Of a stretch of DNA of 64,000 nucleotides, positions 1 to 64,000 are shown in pieces; the first letter of the stretch is position 1, and every line of letters begins with the position of its first letter. The notes under the pieces are model-generated. The model had not been told where the DNA came from and did not search any database. It saw nothing but the letters and a program-made list of their open reading frames with translations. The DNA is from Callaeas wilsoni (taxonomy: Eukaryota > Chordata > Aves > Passeriformes > Callaeidae), in NCBI GenBank assembly GCA_013398955.1, contig VWPU01002132.1, positions 124,001-188,000 on the forward strand. Reading direction: 5' to 3'. The translations under genes and the position numbers were made by a program.

Positions 1-3000
1 CAGCAGCTGGAAAAGAGAATTACTGGAACTTTTCTGGAGGAAAAGGGTGGCATCCAGGGGAAGGTATTCTGGGAACCAGGGTATCTAGCAGTATTCAGGA
101 AGATCTTAGGTGTAGGGTCTTTCACCGGGGGAAGAGGTAGCAGGAGAGTGCGGGAGTAGCAGCCCTTTGCAGGTCAAGAGGAGTGACACTTGTGTCACTC
201 ATCTACACTAGTAGCCAACAGTAAGTTTTAAGCGAAGAAGAATCCTTCTCTGGGGGTTGTTTGGAAGGGAAAGAAGGCATTGAACCCTCAGAGAAGTCTC
301 AAAATCCAGAATAAAAATACTTTATTGATAGAAACAGTGAAATGCTGATGTTGCAGTAAGGTATGCTACAGTAAATACAGTATAAAACCAAGGTTTCTTT
401 GCTTGTCCCTTATTATTTCTAGTAACAGTATCACTGTAGAAATGAAGAATTCTGTGACATACAGGCAGAAGTCACCTCCACACCTCTGCTTGACAGTGTT
501 TAGACTGATGGTTCACATGAAATGAATTTGATGGTATTTTTTAAAAATCAGCAAAAAACTACATTACAAGACAGTCGTGACAGTGTCATCCTCATACATC
601 GAGAGAAGCTTTCCTCACCCTTCTCTGGTTAAGGTTAAGGCATGGCAATGTTGGCTAAACAATCTGCATGTGCAACTTCAGTGTCTAGTTAAAACCATAA
701 ATCCTCTTGTACACTATTGCTGGTCTGATTGCAGCTTCCACTAATTTTCAAGCACATACTACTTCTTTCACTGGTTTGTTTTTTGGAGGTTGTTTTGGGT
801 TTTTTGGGTTTGTTTTGGTTTTTTTTTTAATGGAAACAAGCATACATTTTTTCACAAAGATCAGTCATTCTTTCACAAAGCCGATCAATGTTATAGATGA
901 TGCAGGTTCTGCAACCATATGTATGTAGGGCTATTATTGGAAATAAGGTTTGGTTGATTTTCAGTTTCACTATATCTTTATCTGGCATAAATCTCAAACT
1001 GGAAACAATTTTCATTTAGTTTAGTCAAATCTTTCTGATTTAGTGAAGTCTTTTGCACAGGTGGGACATAGGTGGAAGAAAGGGCATAGTTAATGTTGAA
1101 TGCATTCAGATAACACTAAGAGTAAACTTGAGTCCAAGGATTTAAACTGAGCCATCGATCAGTCAGTGAGTTCCCGCAGCTCTTCAGAGGGGACACAAGT
1201 GAAGATTCAGCTCAGTGCAGTTCAAAACATTCAAGCTGGAGATTTAGGGCTAAGCATGGTTTTAACATTTGTCCCTTTGCATGAAGGTATTGACAGCTTT
1301 GTTAATTTTGATAATATGGCTGTGTGTTGTCCTTTTTGTGAAACACTGCTGAACACACTTATTTTGAAGTCCCAGTGAGGATCTTGTCATACTTATGATT
1401 TGTTTCCTGCCAAATTTGGGAGCCTATGTGTCTAAGAGAAAATAGATGGAGATGACTGACTTTTTGAGTAGAGTATGGGATGGAAAAGCTGGCTCAGCCA
1501 AAAGCAGTTTGGTCATGTCTTTGAGCAGAGTCATTCTGCGCCATGGTGCCTCCATTCCCTTTTTTCTCTAAAAAATGTAAAGCAACAATTGCTTCTTGAG
1601 CACATTGGGTGGTCAAATTCACTGGTATACTGTTAAAATTGTTCTCCCAGAATTGCAAGAGGTGAGTCACAACTGTAGGGTCACACAGCACAGCAATAGA
1701 TAAATAGAAAACGAGCTGTCAAAAGGAGAGGACCTGCAAAACCTGGTGTTGTGTCTCCCAATATAAATTTGTTTCTCACTTCCCTGATACATAAAAAGGG
1801 ACATTAGTCTTTCATAGAAACTGGATTTTTATAAGCAAATAATAATAATATTTTAGAATGGAAATTGAGCTGATTCCTAGCTTCCTTCTATTTCAAAAGG
1901 TTTGAGACTCCTGTACATTTATCAGTTTTAAGCTCATTCCCTGACATTACGCAGTTTTCCTCCTGCAGTAAGGGATTGCTGCACGAACCCAGCATCTTCC
2001 TGGAGGGAATCCCATTGCTCAGTGTCACAGCCTCCTCTCCTGGTGGGCTGGAGGGGTAGCATCAGACTCCCAGAGCTGGAAATGTCAGCTTGCTTTTCCA
2101 GCCACTGGAACAGAATGGGATGAGAGATGGGGAACAGGGGAACGTTTGTTACTGCTGGCTGCATTTCATGTGATGCAATGCCGAAAGCTCAGTGCCGCTG
2201 CTCAGTATTAGACATTTGCCCTTCACAGCTAGAAATGGTTTCAGAAATTCTGCATTCATCTGATTTTGACGCTGAACTGAAGACAAAAAATAATTCTACA
2301 ATATTCTCCCAGGAATAAACTGAATCAGAGAAATTTTTTTTGTTAGTCACAAAAGGAAAGAGCTAAATATGCTGATGATGGGGCAGTAATTCTTTAGAAG
2401 ACATAATACAGCTGTTCCCTTAGACACTGCCTGTTTCATCTATTTTTCCCTCCACAACACAGGGAAAACAGCTACCTTAAAACTATCAAAAATACGAACT
2501 CAAGATGGAGATTGCTAATCTGGCACTGCTGAGTTCTTAAGAATTCTAGTGCTGAGTTGCCAGCTAGAAATTGTTGGAGGAGAGAAACCAGAACTCCATT
2601 CATGCCAAAAGGGAGAAAAATCATAAGCCATCATTTTTTACAACTGTCCTGTAATTTTCCGTTTGCCTATTGTTACTGTCCAGTAACACCAAGACTATGA
2701 AAATGCATCAGGGTTAAGGAAATATGTGGCATTTCTCTCATTAGCAGTTCAAACTGTTATTTTTTGATCAGCTCTCCTTGCATGTCCTTTTTTTGAGGGG
2801 TGTAGGAAGAAACCCACAGTTAGCTAAAAGCCACAGAGTTTTCAGGGTAACAAACAAATATAACTCTGGCATATCCTTTTTCTTTTCCATTACCACCTCT
2901 ACATTTATTTTTTATTTTGTCATATTTTATTATATCATTTTGTCCCTCTGTGCTGGCATGTAAAAATGGTTTGCCCAAGTGATGACTTAATTTTTGAACA

Positions 3001-4726
3001 TGGCCTCGTACATTTTTGCCTCTTTTTGAACACATTTTTAAGAGATAACCCCTATTTTCTGTTGATTTAATGATATCTGGATGCTTTCAATGGGCCACTG
3101 AAAGGGATTGTTGTTTGCTGTTTTCAGCATCAGGGTATAATGACGGAAGTATGTCTTGCAAATGTATTTATTTTAAAAGGCACAGTCTGAAAATCCTTTT
3201 AGGATTATCTGTTTCTGCAGCCTCAGGCAGCTATTAATGCCAGTTAAAATCTCTTCCTGTTTATGACGAAGAAAAATTATCTCAGTTCATTTTATCAGCC
3301 TTACATTTTTGATTCAAAATGTCTTAAATGTGTTTAATATTAGAACTATTTATATCCTTAGAACTTCTGGGTATTTTTTCAATAAATTTTAATTAATCAA
3401 GACATATTATCTTGATTTTTTTTTTTTCATATGTATGCTCCCTGAACTTCTATATGCAATATAGAAAAATCCAAGAGGGCAATATAAATATTTATATTCC
3501 TAGTGAACCGTAGTATCAAAATTAGTGAATTACATTACTGATAACTAATACTAGCAAAAGAATTAGAGGCCAAATTATTCTCAGGCCTGTATTTCGTGCA
3601 AGGCTGTGGGGGAGATGAGGGCAAAGTATTCAAGATGATGATTGAATTGCCACCGAATGAGGCAAAATGTCACTGCAGGCCACCACCTGCTCTTGATCTG
3701 GCTTTCATTGAGGCCAGATGGTGGACTCCATTCCTGCTTCAGGATGTCTCCTGCCTGTCCATGTCCCCTGAGCTGGACTGCAGCAAGTAGCCAGCATTAC
3801 TGGACCTCTTAACTGTGAGCATTTTTCTCTTTTGATATCACCCCTTATTTTGGTTTCACTAAGGTGCATTTATAGTGAATCATGTATGAAACCAAAGTGT
3901 TGGACTGTGTTTTTCCAGGATGAGTTTTTGGTAGATTGTTTTGAATCTGAGCACCAGCACAGACTTCTCTGGGTATCAGTATTGTAGGAGAGATTCCCTT
4001 GGCTAGGACAATGCACGCTGCTGTCTCAGTTCGGAATATTGTCTGGGTGAGGAAGGTAGGATCACACACACACCACGTACTCAAGCACACATTCCCTCAA
4101 GGAGAAGTTATGCAGGAACAATCAGCATAGGAGCATTGTCTCTGTGGAGCAGTTCCTGTTCTCGAGTCCTGTTGGTGTCTCTGCTAACCCTTGCTGCATG
4201 GCCTGATCAGCATGAACCAGAGCCCAGGAAAGCAGTGCGTAACTTCCATAACTTCAACTGCACTCATAGAAAACAGAACGGTTTGGTTTAGAATCATTAT
4301 GTCTTTATAATAATGGCATTGACTTTTATGGCTGTACGTGATCTAAAATTATTCTGACCTCAAGACATTTTTTTAAGATTTCTTAATTATCCTAGAAATT
4401 AATGGACAGTGTTGCCTTAATATAAAATTATTGCTGTGAGGTTGACTAGTAGCAAATGCTCTCTTAATGTTAAGCTTCATTTGTTGATTTCAACTAAAAC
4501 CTAGTAAAAAAATGCCTGAGTTGGTTTTGCTTCCCTTATTTTAAAACAGTGCATTTCTTTGTTGAAAATCTTCCCTGAAAGTTTGAATGCTTTGCCCCCA
4601 GTCTATTTATTGCTAGTTTATGACTATGTTTACAGCATTAATTGCAGATATGTTATTTTTGCATGTGTTCTATGATTGCTCTTTTCTTTTTTTTTCTTTT
4701 CTTGGCCTGCATGTTTGCTACTACAG
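1..4726 (+). other. LDB3: LDB3 intron (partial), upstream of the cardiac-type exon
   Basis: AT-rich sequence without a recognisable exon; the PDZ-encoding exons are not seen here, so they must lie upstream. A T/G-rich simple tract sits at about 777-828 and a poly-T run near 3418-3427. The last 70 bases hold two TGCATG hexamers (4660-4665 and 4708-4713) and a strong T-rich polypyrimidine tract (4679-4702) ahead of the CAG acceptor at 4724-4726. The open frames seen in this stretch are short and none has splice sites or a family match. Confidence 0.8.
4660..4713 (+). promoter_or_regulatory. Pair of TGCATG (RBFOX-type) splicing motifs upstream of the cardiac-type exon
   Basis: TGCATG occurs at 4660-4665 and 4708-4713, that is 62 and 14 bases before the acceptor boundary. 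RBFOX proteins bind (U)GCAUG, and binding upstream of an exon generally favours skipping. A given hexamer is expected about once per 4 kb, so two in this short interval is notable. Function is inferred from position only. Confidence 0.55.
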
Positions 4727-58483
<53,757 letters not shown>

Positions 58484-58990
58484 AAGAAGAGTCGGTAGTC
58501 AGTAATGCTGGGGTAAAACAGATGACTAACTGGGCAATCGTAAAGTTGGTAACCATGGCTAGCATTTCTCTTGGTAAAAGCTAGGAAGTTGGTACTTCTG
58601 AAGTTTAACTTTATCCTCTTTCATAAATGGAGAACATGCTTTTTGCAAAGTTCATATAAAAAACTACTGAATGAACAGTCAAAACCAAATGAACAAATGA
58701 ACTAGTCAATTATTAGAGCAACAGTTGGGGAAAATACTGAAATTAACTAAAAACCTTAATATAAAAAGTAATGTGCAAATATAGTTTCAAGTTAACTACC
58801 CATGGCAGTTTTACTGCTCAGACCACACACTGGTGTTTAAAAACAACTGGAAAAATACTTCTGTACTAAGTCATTTTCTTTCACAGCAAGAATGAGTAAG
58901 TGCCGTACGCACAGTCATCTGTAGAACCAAAGGCCGTAGCTTTCAAAGGGAAATAAATAGATTAGGGCTTCCTCTATGAAAAGCGAGTGC
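58484..58990 (+). other. LDB3: 3' UTR of the LDB3 long isoform (minimum extent)
   Basis: AT-rich sequence from the stop to the first canonical AATAAA. The UTR may be longer, because further AATAAA motifs occur at 59114-59119 and beyond 60 kb. The end point is an inference. Confidence 0.55.
58952..58957 (+). terminator. Candidate poly(A) signal of the LDB3 long isoform
   Basis: AATAAA about 470 nt after the stop, followed at 59001-59012 by the G/U-rich TGTTGTGGTGCT. A second AATAAA at 59114-59119 is an alternative. Confidence 0.5.
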
Positions 58991-60900
58991 TATTCCATTA
59001 TGTTGTGGTGCTACCTCATAGCATCAGATATTTTAGATTCTTTCCAAATAACAAGTCTGCCTTGAATCCATATGTAGCTGGGAAGCCTAGGTGACAATCC
59101 ATAACAGTTTGAAAATAAAATGGTTGGGTCACCCTGCTAGTGCACCTGGCTTCTACGTGCACAGTAGATAATTCACTTTGGAATCGTAATGGAAAAGGAC
59201 AACTGGCTTTCTCCGAATTGCTCTTACATTGAATGGAATAGAGCTGGCTGGAAAGGCCAGCTTTTAATTCAAAACCAGTTTTCCTTTCCTCCTGTGGAAA
59301 AAAAAGAGATTCAAACTTGCTTTGGTTTCTAATTCCCACTGATATCAGAGGGAGGTAGGAACCTCCATCTGGACCTTGACACTAGTGAACACAGAAGAAA
59401 CACATCCATCTAGCACAGCTAGGTTATGGGAGATAGCTTGCAAAAATTCCCTACTCTATCCCACATAGTTAGGAAAAAGGCATTTTTTTTCCTATAGTAA
59501 ATGAATGTTGATTAAAAATTCATAAGGCAGCAGGCACATGCTCTTTATTCCTTTCCTTAGTTTAAATGCAGCACATCACAAATTGTAGCATTATCTGCTG
59601 CTGTAAAACAGTAGCCATGTTCTAACAATTAGGATAACCATGCAGTCATCTTTTCTAATAACCATACAGGCATCTTTCCTAATAGTTAGAGAACAACTTT
59701 CAAGTTGTTTAAACAGTTATTTATAAAACTCTTTTTTTCAAACAAGCAATACTTGTAGTACTGATAATACTTTTGAATTTTTGAATATCAATGACTTTTA
59801 TATTGGAGACAGCAGTTCTGTCTGATGGAATTAAGATGGAAAGTCTGATCACCATTCAAGCTTTATTAACTCGTTTAAGTGAGAATTATGATGTGTGTGT
59901 TGACAGCTTGCAGTACTGACAGTTTTGAATTAGTACTTCTGAGGCTGAGGATGCTTTCTGTGGGCCACATGCTGGTGCCATCTGCACCTATTTTACCTTG
60001 TGTTCTGAGTAGCAAAAAATTACATTGTCTGTCTTGTCCCTCCTTTGGGTAATGCCCATCTCATGGTAATTGGTGTGTCTTTTAAGGGATGAAAAACTAT
60101 CCAAAGCTTGGGGGAGGAATCAATGAAATTTGGAGTTCTAATATAAGAGTTCAGTTAGCTGCAGGCAGTCTGCATCTTGGACAAAAAGAACAACCTGGAA
60201 CTGCCTGTGGCAGTTTTGATATGTATGACCTGTATTTATTCAGTAGGTATCTTAGTTTTCACTGATTTAGCAGTGATCTGATCTGAGTTGCTACAGGGTC
60301 AGATTTTTGTATGCATGAATTATTCTAAAACATTAGTACATTATATGCAAAGCCTTTTTTTTTTCCTATAAGCAAGCAAATTTTCTGTTTTCAGTCACTG
60401 CTGGGCTGGTGTGAATATGGTCACATAGATTACAAAATCCGAAGATCTGGCTCATAATATTCTCCAGAGGAATAAATTGTAATTACGGAAGTTAAATATT
60501 TTTTCCACTCCTATTTGACTTCATTAAATACATATTCACAACAGTGAGAAAATTCTACATTTTCTTTTCATTTCTGAGTGCCATTCAACAAAATGCTGTT
60601 TATTATTAACTGTTATTTGAGAGAATTCACATCAGCATACTCTGTACTGCATGGCAGATATTCTTTAGGCAGATTTGTGTCAGTGTTGGCCACTGACTGG
60701 GACTAATCTCTGACTGCAGCATCAGAACAGGGAGTCAGGCTCCCTGGGAAGGGCTTGTGACGGATGCCTCAGGAGAGTTTCATGAAGTCTTTCACCTCTG
60801 ATCTGCATGTGTTTGTACGTGTGTGCCTCATTCTCCCCTCCACCTTCCCCCTGAATGTCCCTGTAAGCTTCCCCTTGACTGGCAGCACGAAGGATAAATC
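58991..60900. other. Intergenic or extended 3' UTR, no gene seen
   Basis: AT-rich sequence between the likely LDB3 end and the CpG-rich island. Open frames here are short and without family match. It could partly be a longer LDB3 3' UTR. Confidence 0.6.
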
Positions 60901-61097
60901 CCGGTAGGATCTGGCCAGAGATGCTGGGCTGCAGCGTAGGGAGGGCGGCCTGTGGAACGCTGCTGGCAGGCAGCATGGCTGGGGCTGAGCTGCCCCAACT
61001 GCCCGGCGAGCCCACGCTGGCAGCTGGGGCGGCGCGGCCAGCCTGGAGCTGCTGCCGAGGGCTGGCTGCGGGAAACCGGGCTCTCGGTGCGGGCAGG

Positions 61098-61172
61098 TGG
61101 GATGGCTGGGGTGGCTGGGAGGGCTGGGATGGCAGGGATGGCTGGGGTGGCTGGGATGGCAGGAGGGAGAGC
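61098..61172 (+). repeat. G-rich tandem tract (GGCTGGGATGGC-like units)
   Basis: Imperfect repeats of GGCTGGGATGGC / GGCTGGGGTGGC. Runs of three or four G separated by short spacers meet the usual G-quadruplex pattern on the + strand. Followed by a run of nine or more G at about 61188-61197. Confidence 0.75.
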
Positions 61173-61237
61173 CCTGTGGCAGCCGGAGGGGGGGGGGCTC
61201 TGCAGGGCTCTGCTCCAGTGCAAAAAGATGAGGCAGC

Positions 61238-61378
61238 GAGGAGGCAGGAGGCAGTGAGGAGGCAGGAGGCAGTGAGGAGGCAGGAGGCAGTGAGGAGGCA
61301 GGAAGCCCTTCCCGAGGCAGGAGGCAGTGAGGAGGCAGGAAGCCCTTCCTTCCCGAGGCAGGAAGCCCTTCCCGAGGC
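61238..61378 (+). repeat. Minisatellite with 18-bp unit GAGGAGGCAGGAGGCAGT and longer higher-order units
   Basis: Several tandem copies of GAGGAGGCAGGAGGCAGT, then variants in which GGAAGCCCTTCCCGAGGCA is inserted, giving a two-level repeat. Lies inside the CpG-rich island. Confidence 0.85.
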
Positions 61379-61529
61379 GGGGCTGCAGCAGAGACCGGCC
61401 AGGTGAGGCCGGCTTCAGCAAGCGGGCGTGGCAGAGCGCGGCGGCGGGGCAGGCAGCGCGACTCGCCGCAGCCACGGAGAGGGCTCCAAGTCAGAAACTG
61501 GGGTACCGTAGCTCGCAGTAGCCCGGAGG

Positions 61530-64000
61530 GATGGTTTGAATACGTACAGAAGGGGTGAGCGAGGATCCAATCCGGTCAATCTGAAGTCGGGACTGCAGGA
61601 AAGGGAATGCGATGTACGCAAGCAGAGCTGAGCTGGCTTGCAGGGTGGCAACAGTGAAAATGCAGCAGCACAGACTTCAGTGGGAGCTGTACCGGCATGA
61701 GAGAGTCCCGAAAATGTCCTTGGGCAGAGAACCTGCACTGTAGCACATGCCCTGACTCCAGCTGGTGTCTGAGCAAGTGAGATTGAAGCTAGTTTACATA
61801 TCACTATATGAGGTACAGTGATATCTCTGAATGAAGAACAGAGATACCCTGAGGATTACCATGTAATAAAAATTTCCTGTTATGACTTGTGCTGCTTCAT
61901 AATGTGGTCCAAAAATAGGGAATCCACGTACCCGCCCTTGATATCTATATTAAGATATAGTTTTTGCACATATCTGAACCAGAAATTTGTGAATAATAAT
62001 GTAGCATTTTAACTTTCACAGAGGTAGAATATCACATAACTGCTGATACTCTTCTGCTACATGTCACTTTTGTGATATGGAGCGGGTAAAATGCGTATAT
62101 ATAATAATATATATCTCTAAAATTGAAGATACGGCCTTTTAATTATCACTGAAAATAATGTTGTACAAAAATATGCAAGATGAATAACGTGTACTTGATT
62201 ATGTTTTATGTCTTGTAATAGATGCCTGGGATAAGTCCTAAGTTCTTCTGAATATTTCTTTTCATTCTAATTAATGTGAGGTTTTACCCAATAAAACAAA
62301 GATACTGTACCTCTGAATGATCAATTAAAAAGATCAGTCTTTTATCTAACTAAAAAGTGTTCAATAACTTTTCAGTCAAAGGATTCAAAAGCTATTTCAA
62401 TGCTTTTCTCTCTTTTGGTGTTCTTTTTGCAGAACAGGGCAAATTAAGTGTTTCCTAAGAAGGCTACTTTTATTATCTGGGCAAAAAACCCAGTCTTAGG
62501 ACTTTTATTCATTAGTTTTTACTATATTGGACTCACGCATTACACAATTCTAAAATCAATTCAAAACAAGGAAAAATATTTTTCCATTGGTCCTTCAGTG
62601 GTCAGTACTTTGGGTGAAATGTTTTGCTGAAGATTACTTGTATTTATGTTTAATAATGTGAATGTCCACAGCACTGAACACATTCATTAGTGTCTAATGC
62701 TGGGCACACTAATGTTTGTTTGCAATACTCGTCTCCTGGTAGTGGATATTAATTTGTTTAGTATTTATAAACATCAGAATTTGAAACTGAGTGATTTATT
62801 GCCTGCAGTGATCATATATTAGAAGTCTAGGTTTTATAATATTTTGACATGTTGACTTGATGCCACAAGTGCCCTTGCTTATAGATAGATATTTTTTCCT
62901 AAGTTCCTAGTTATTTCAGAACAGAATGTCGTGTGGTTTATGAGATGTGAGTAATTACCTTGCATGGATTATCTGTGCCAACATGAATAAAACAGTCTAG
63001 TAATAAAAGCAATGTGCAAATACAGTTAAGGCTTTATGATTTGGGTATATTTATTAATATGGCATGTGAACAGCTGACAGCTTTCAGCCATGTAATATCA
63101 ATAAGAAAGCATACACAAGCTTGTACTCTCTACTTCAGACCTGAAAATAAAAATTTAAAGCATTGGTTTCAACTTTATTGTATATCAGTCTTGAATATTT
63201 TATTGGCCAAATAATGCTGTTTTAAACAAATATTAGTATGCTTAAAAGATGCAGTCTGCAGTACATGTTGTAACTTAGCAAGACCTGTGTAGTCCCAGAC
63301 CGTATTGTGTCAACAAATGCTGTTTATAGTAACTTCGTAAGGAGTGGGTAAATTCTGTCTCCAGTTCCGTCTGCAAACAGCGTTTGACTGCATAAGTTCA
63401 GGTAGGTGTTCTTCCATTCCTTAGCAAAAGTTATTTAAAATACACAAAACGTTTTCAACACCCTCATCGAGCTCTAGTGCCAAGAAATAGGTACAAATGA
63501 AAGGATGACTTCATACAAGTGTGCTTTATAAAAACAGCCATTTCGTGCATTCCTGTTGCACACCCCTCAGGAGTGCAGGCATTTGGGAGATACAACTAAG
63601 TATATTAAACATCATTAAGGAGTTTGATGCTAAATGGACAGAACTGGATTTAGATGCCATTACAAAGTACAGCATCAGGAATCACAACTTTGAGCACTTT
63701 TGATTTTGCTTTACAGCCCTAATTTCCATTTACAATGTGCATAAGGACATGCAATTGAAAAGAATGCCCAGAATGTACGCAGTAGTTTGTCAGATGAAAA
63801 TTGCTGGTTTTCATATTGTCTGTCCTGACCTTTAACCTTTGCACAAGACAGTGCTTCCTAAACCGTGCACTGTGATCCCTGCAGAGTTCGGTTGTTGGAA
63901 CGGGAAGCAATAGAGGCATAAGCACAGCACCGTGCCAGCTGACAGGGTGGAAAAAGTGAACAAAGTTCATGAGGAAAGGACATGGTGCAAACTGCTTGAC
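61530..64000. other. Downstream flank of the CpG island, no exon seen
   Basis: AT-rich sequence with many short open frames but no recognisable coding exon, repeat family or RNA gene. If the island is a promoter for a + strand gene, this is the beginning of its first intron. Confidence 0.55.

Larger units (their letters stand above)
60920..61520 (+). promoter_or_regulatory. CpG-rich island, candidate promoter and non-coding first exon (possibly BMPR1A)
   Basis: The only clearly CpG-dense stretch in the window: CpGs crowd 60930-61090 and 61330-61510, including GCGCGGCGGCGGGGCAGG near 61435. A strong + strand donor, GGCCAG|GTGAGG, lies at 61402/61403, and another GGG|GTGAGC near 61555. In vertebrates BMPR1A lies directly downstream of LDB3 on the same strand and starts with non-coding exons, so this is a reasonable candidate for its promoter. 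No coding exon of BMPR1A is present to prove it. The long open frames on both strands here are low-complexity products of GC-rich repeats. Confidence 0.5.

Noticed and set aside
60921..61406. 161-codon + strand open frame, and the overlapping 215-codon minus-strand frame, in the GC-rich island
   Set aside because: Both are low-complexity translations of G-rich and AGGCAGG tandem repeats; long frames on both strands are expected in such sequence.

Overview
The window is vertebrate nuclear DNA, almost certainly from a bird. It is AT-rich, intron-dominated sequence with few repeats. Those present include short 3'-end fragments of CR1 LINEs (13254-13331, 40921-40990, about 41395-41528), a MIR-type SINE remnant and other old amniote repeats. 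No bacterial, plasmid, CRISPR, tRNA or rRNA features were seen.

One gene fills most of the window: LDB3 (ZASP/Cypher/oracle), a Z-disc PDZ-LIM protein of striated muscle, on the + strand. Its PDZ exons lie upstream of base 1. From left to right I can place: (i) intron sequence; (ii) the 407-nt exon with the first Zasp-like motif (4727-5133, human exon 4 equivalent, the cardiac-type exon); (iii) a 23-nt microexon (9482-9504) and a 204-nt exon with the second Zasp-like motif (12856-13059), together the skeletal-type alternative; (iv) common exons 18409-18578 and 19518-19554; (v) a short-isoform terminal exon with its own 3' UTR and poly(A) signal (22971 to about 23850); (vi) a block of in-frame, length-multiple-of-three linker cassettes between 33 and 44 kb, two of which (33086-33121 and 34484-34681) I infer from splice sites and phase and do not recognise from the human protein; (vii) common linker exons 46233-46360 and 51729-52029; (viii) four exons completing three LIM domains and the stop codon (53235-58483). 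I checked phases across every junction. From the first visible exon onward the long form gives 622 codons with the cardiac-type exon, or 562 with the skeletal-type pair, without the two inferred cassettes. The short form gives 236 or 176.

Splicing logic is the most interesting content. Joining the cardiac exon to the microexon creates an immediate stop, so the reading frame itself makes the two alternatives exclusive. Paired TGCATG (RBFOX-type) motifs lie just upstream of the cardiac exon and just downstream of the skeletal exon, which is the arrangement expected for one factor switching between them.

Downstream of LDB3, 60.9-61.5 kb is a CpG-rich island with G-rich minisatellites and a good splice donor. 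By vertebrate synteny (LDB3 followed by BMPR1A on the same strand) it is a candidate BMPR1A promoter and non-coding first exon, but no BMPR1A coding sequence is present. I found no undescribed gene system. The novelty on offer is at the level of exon and splicing architecture.
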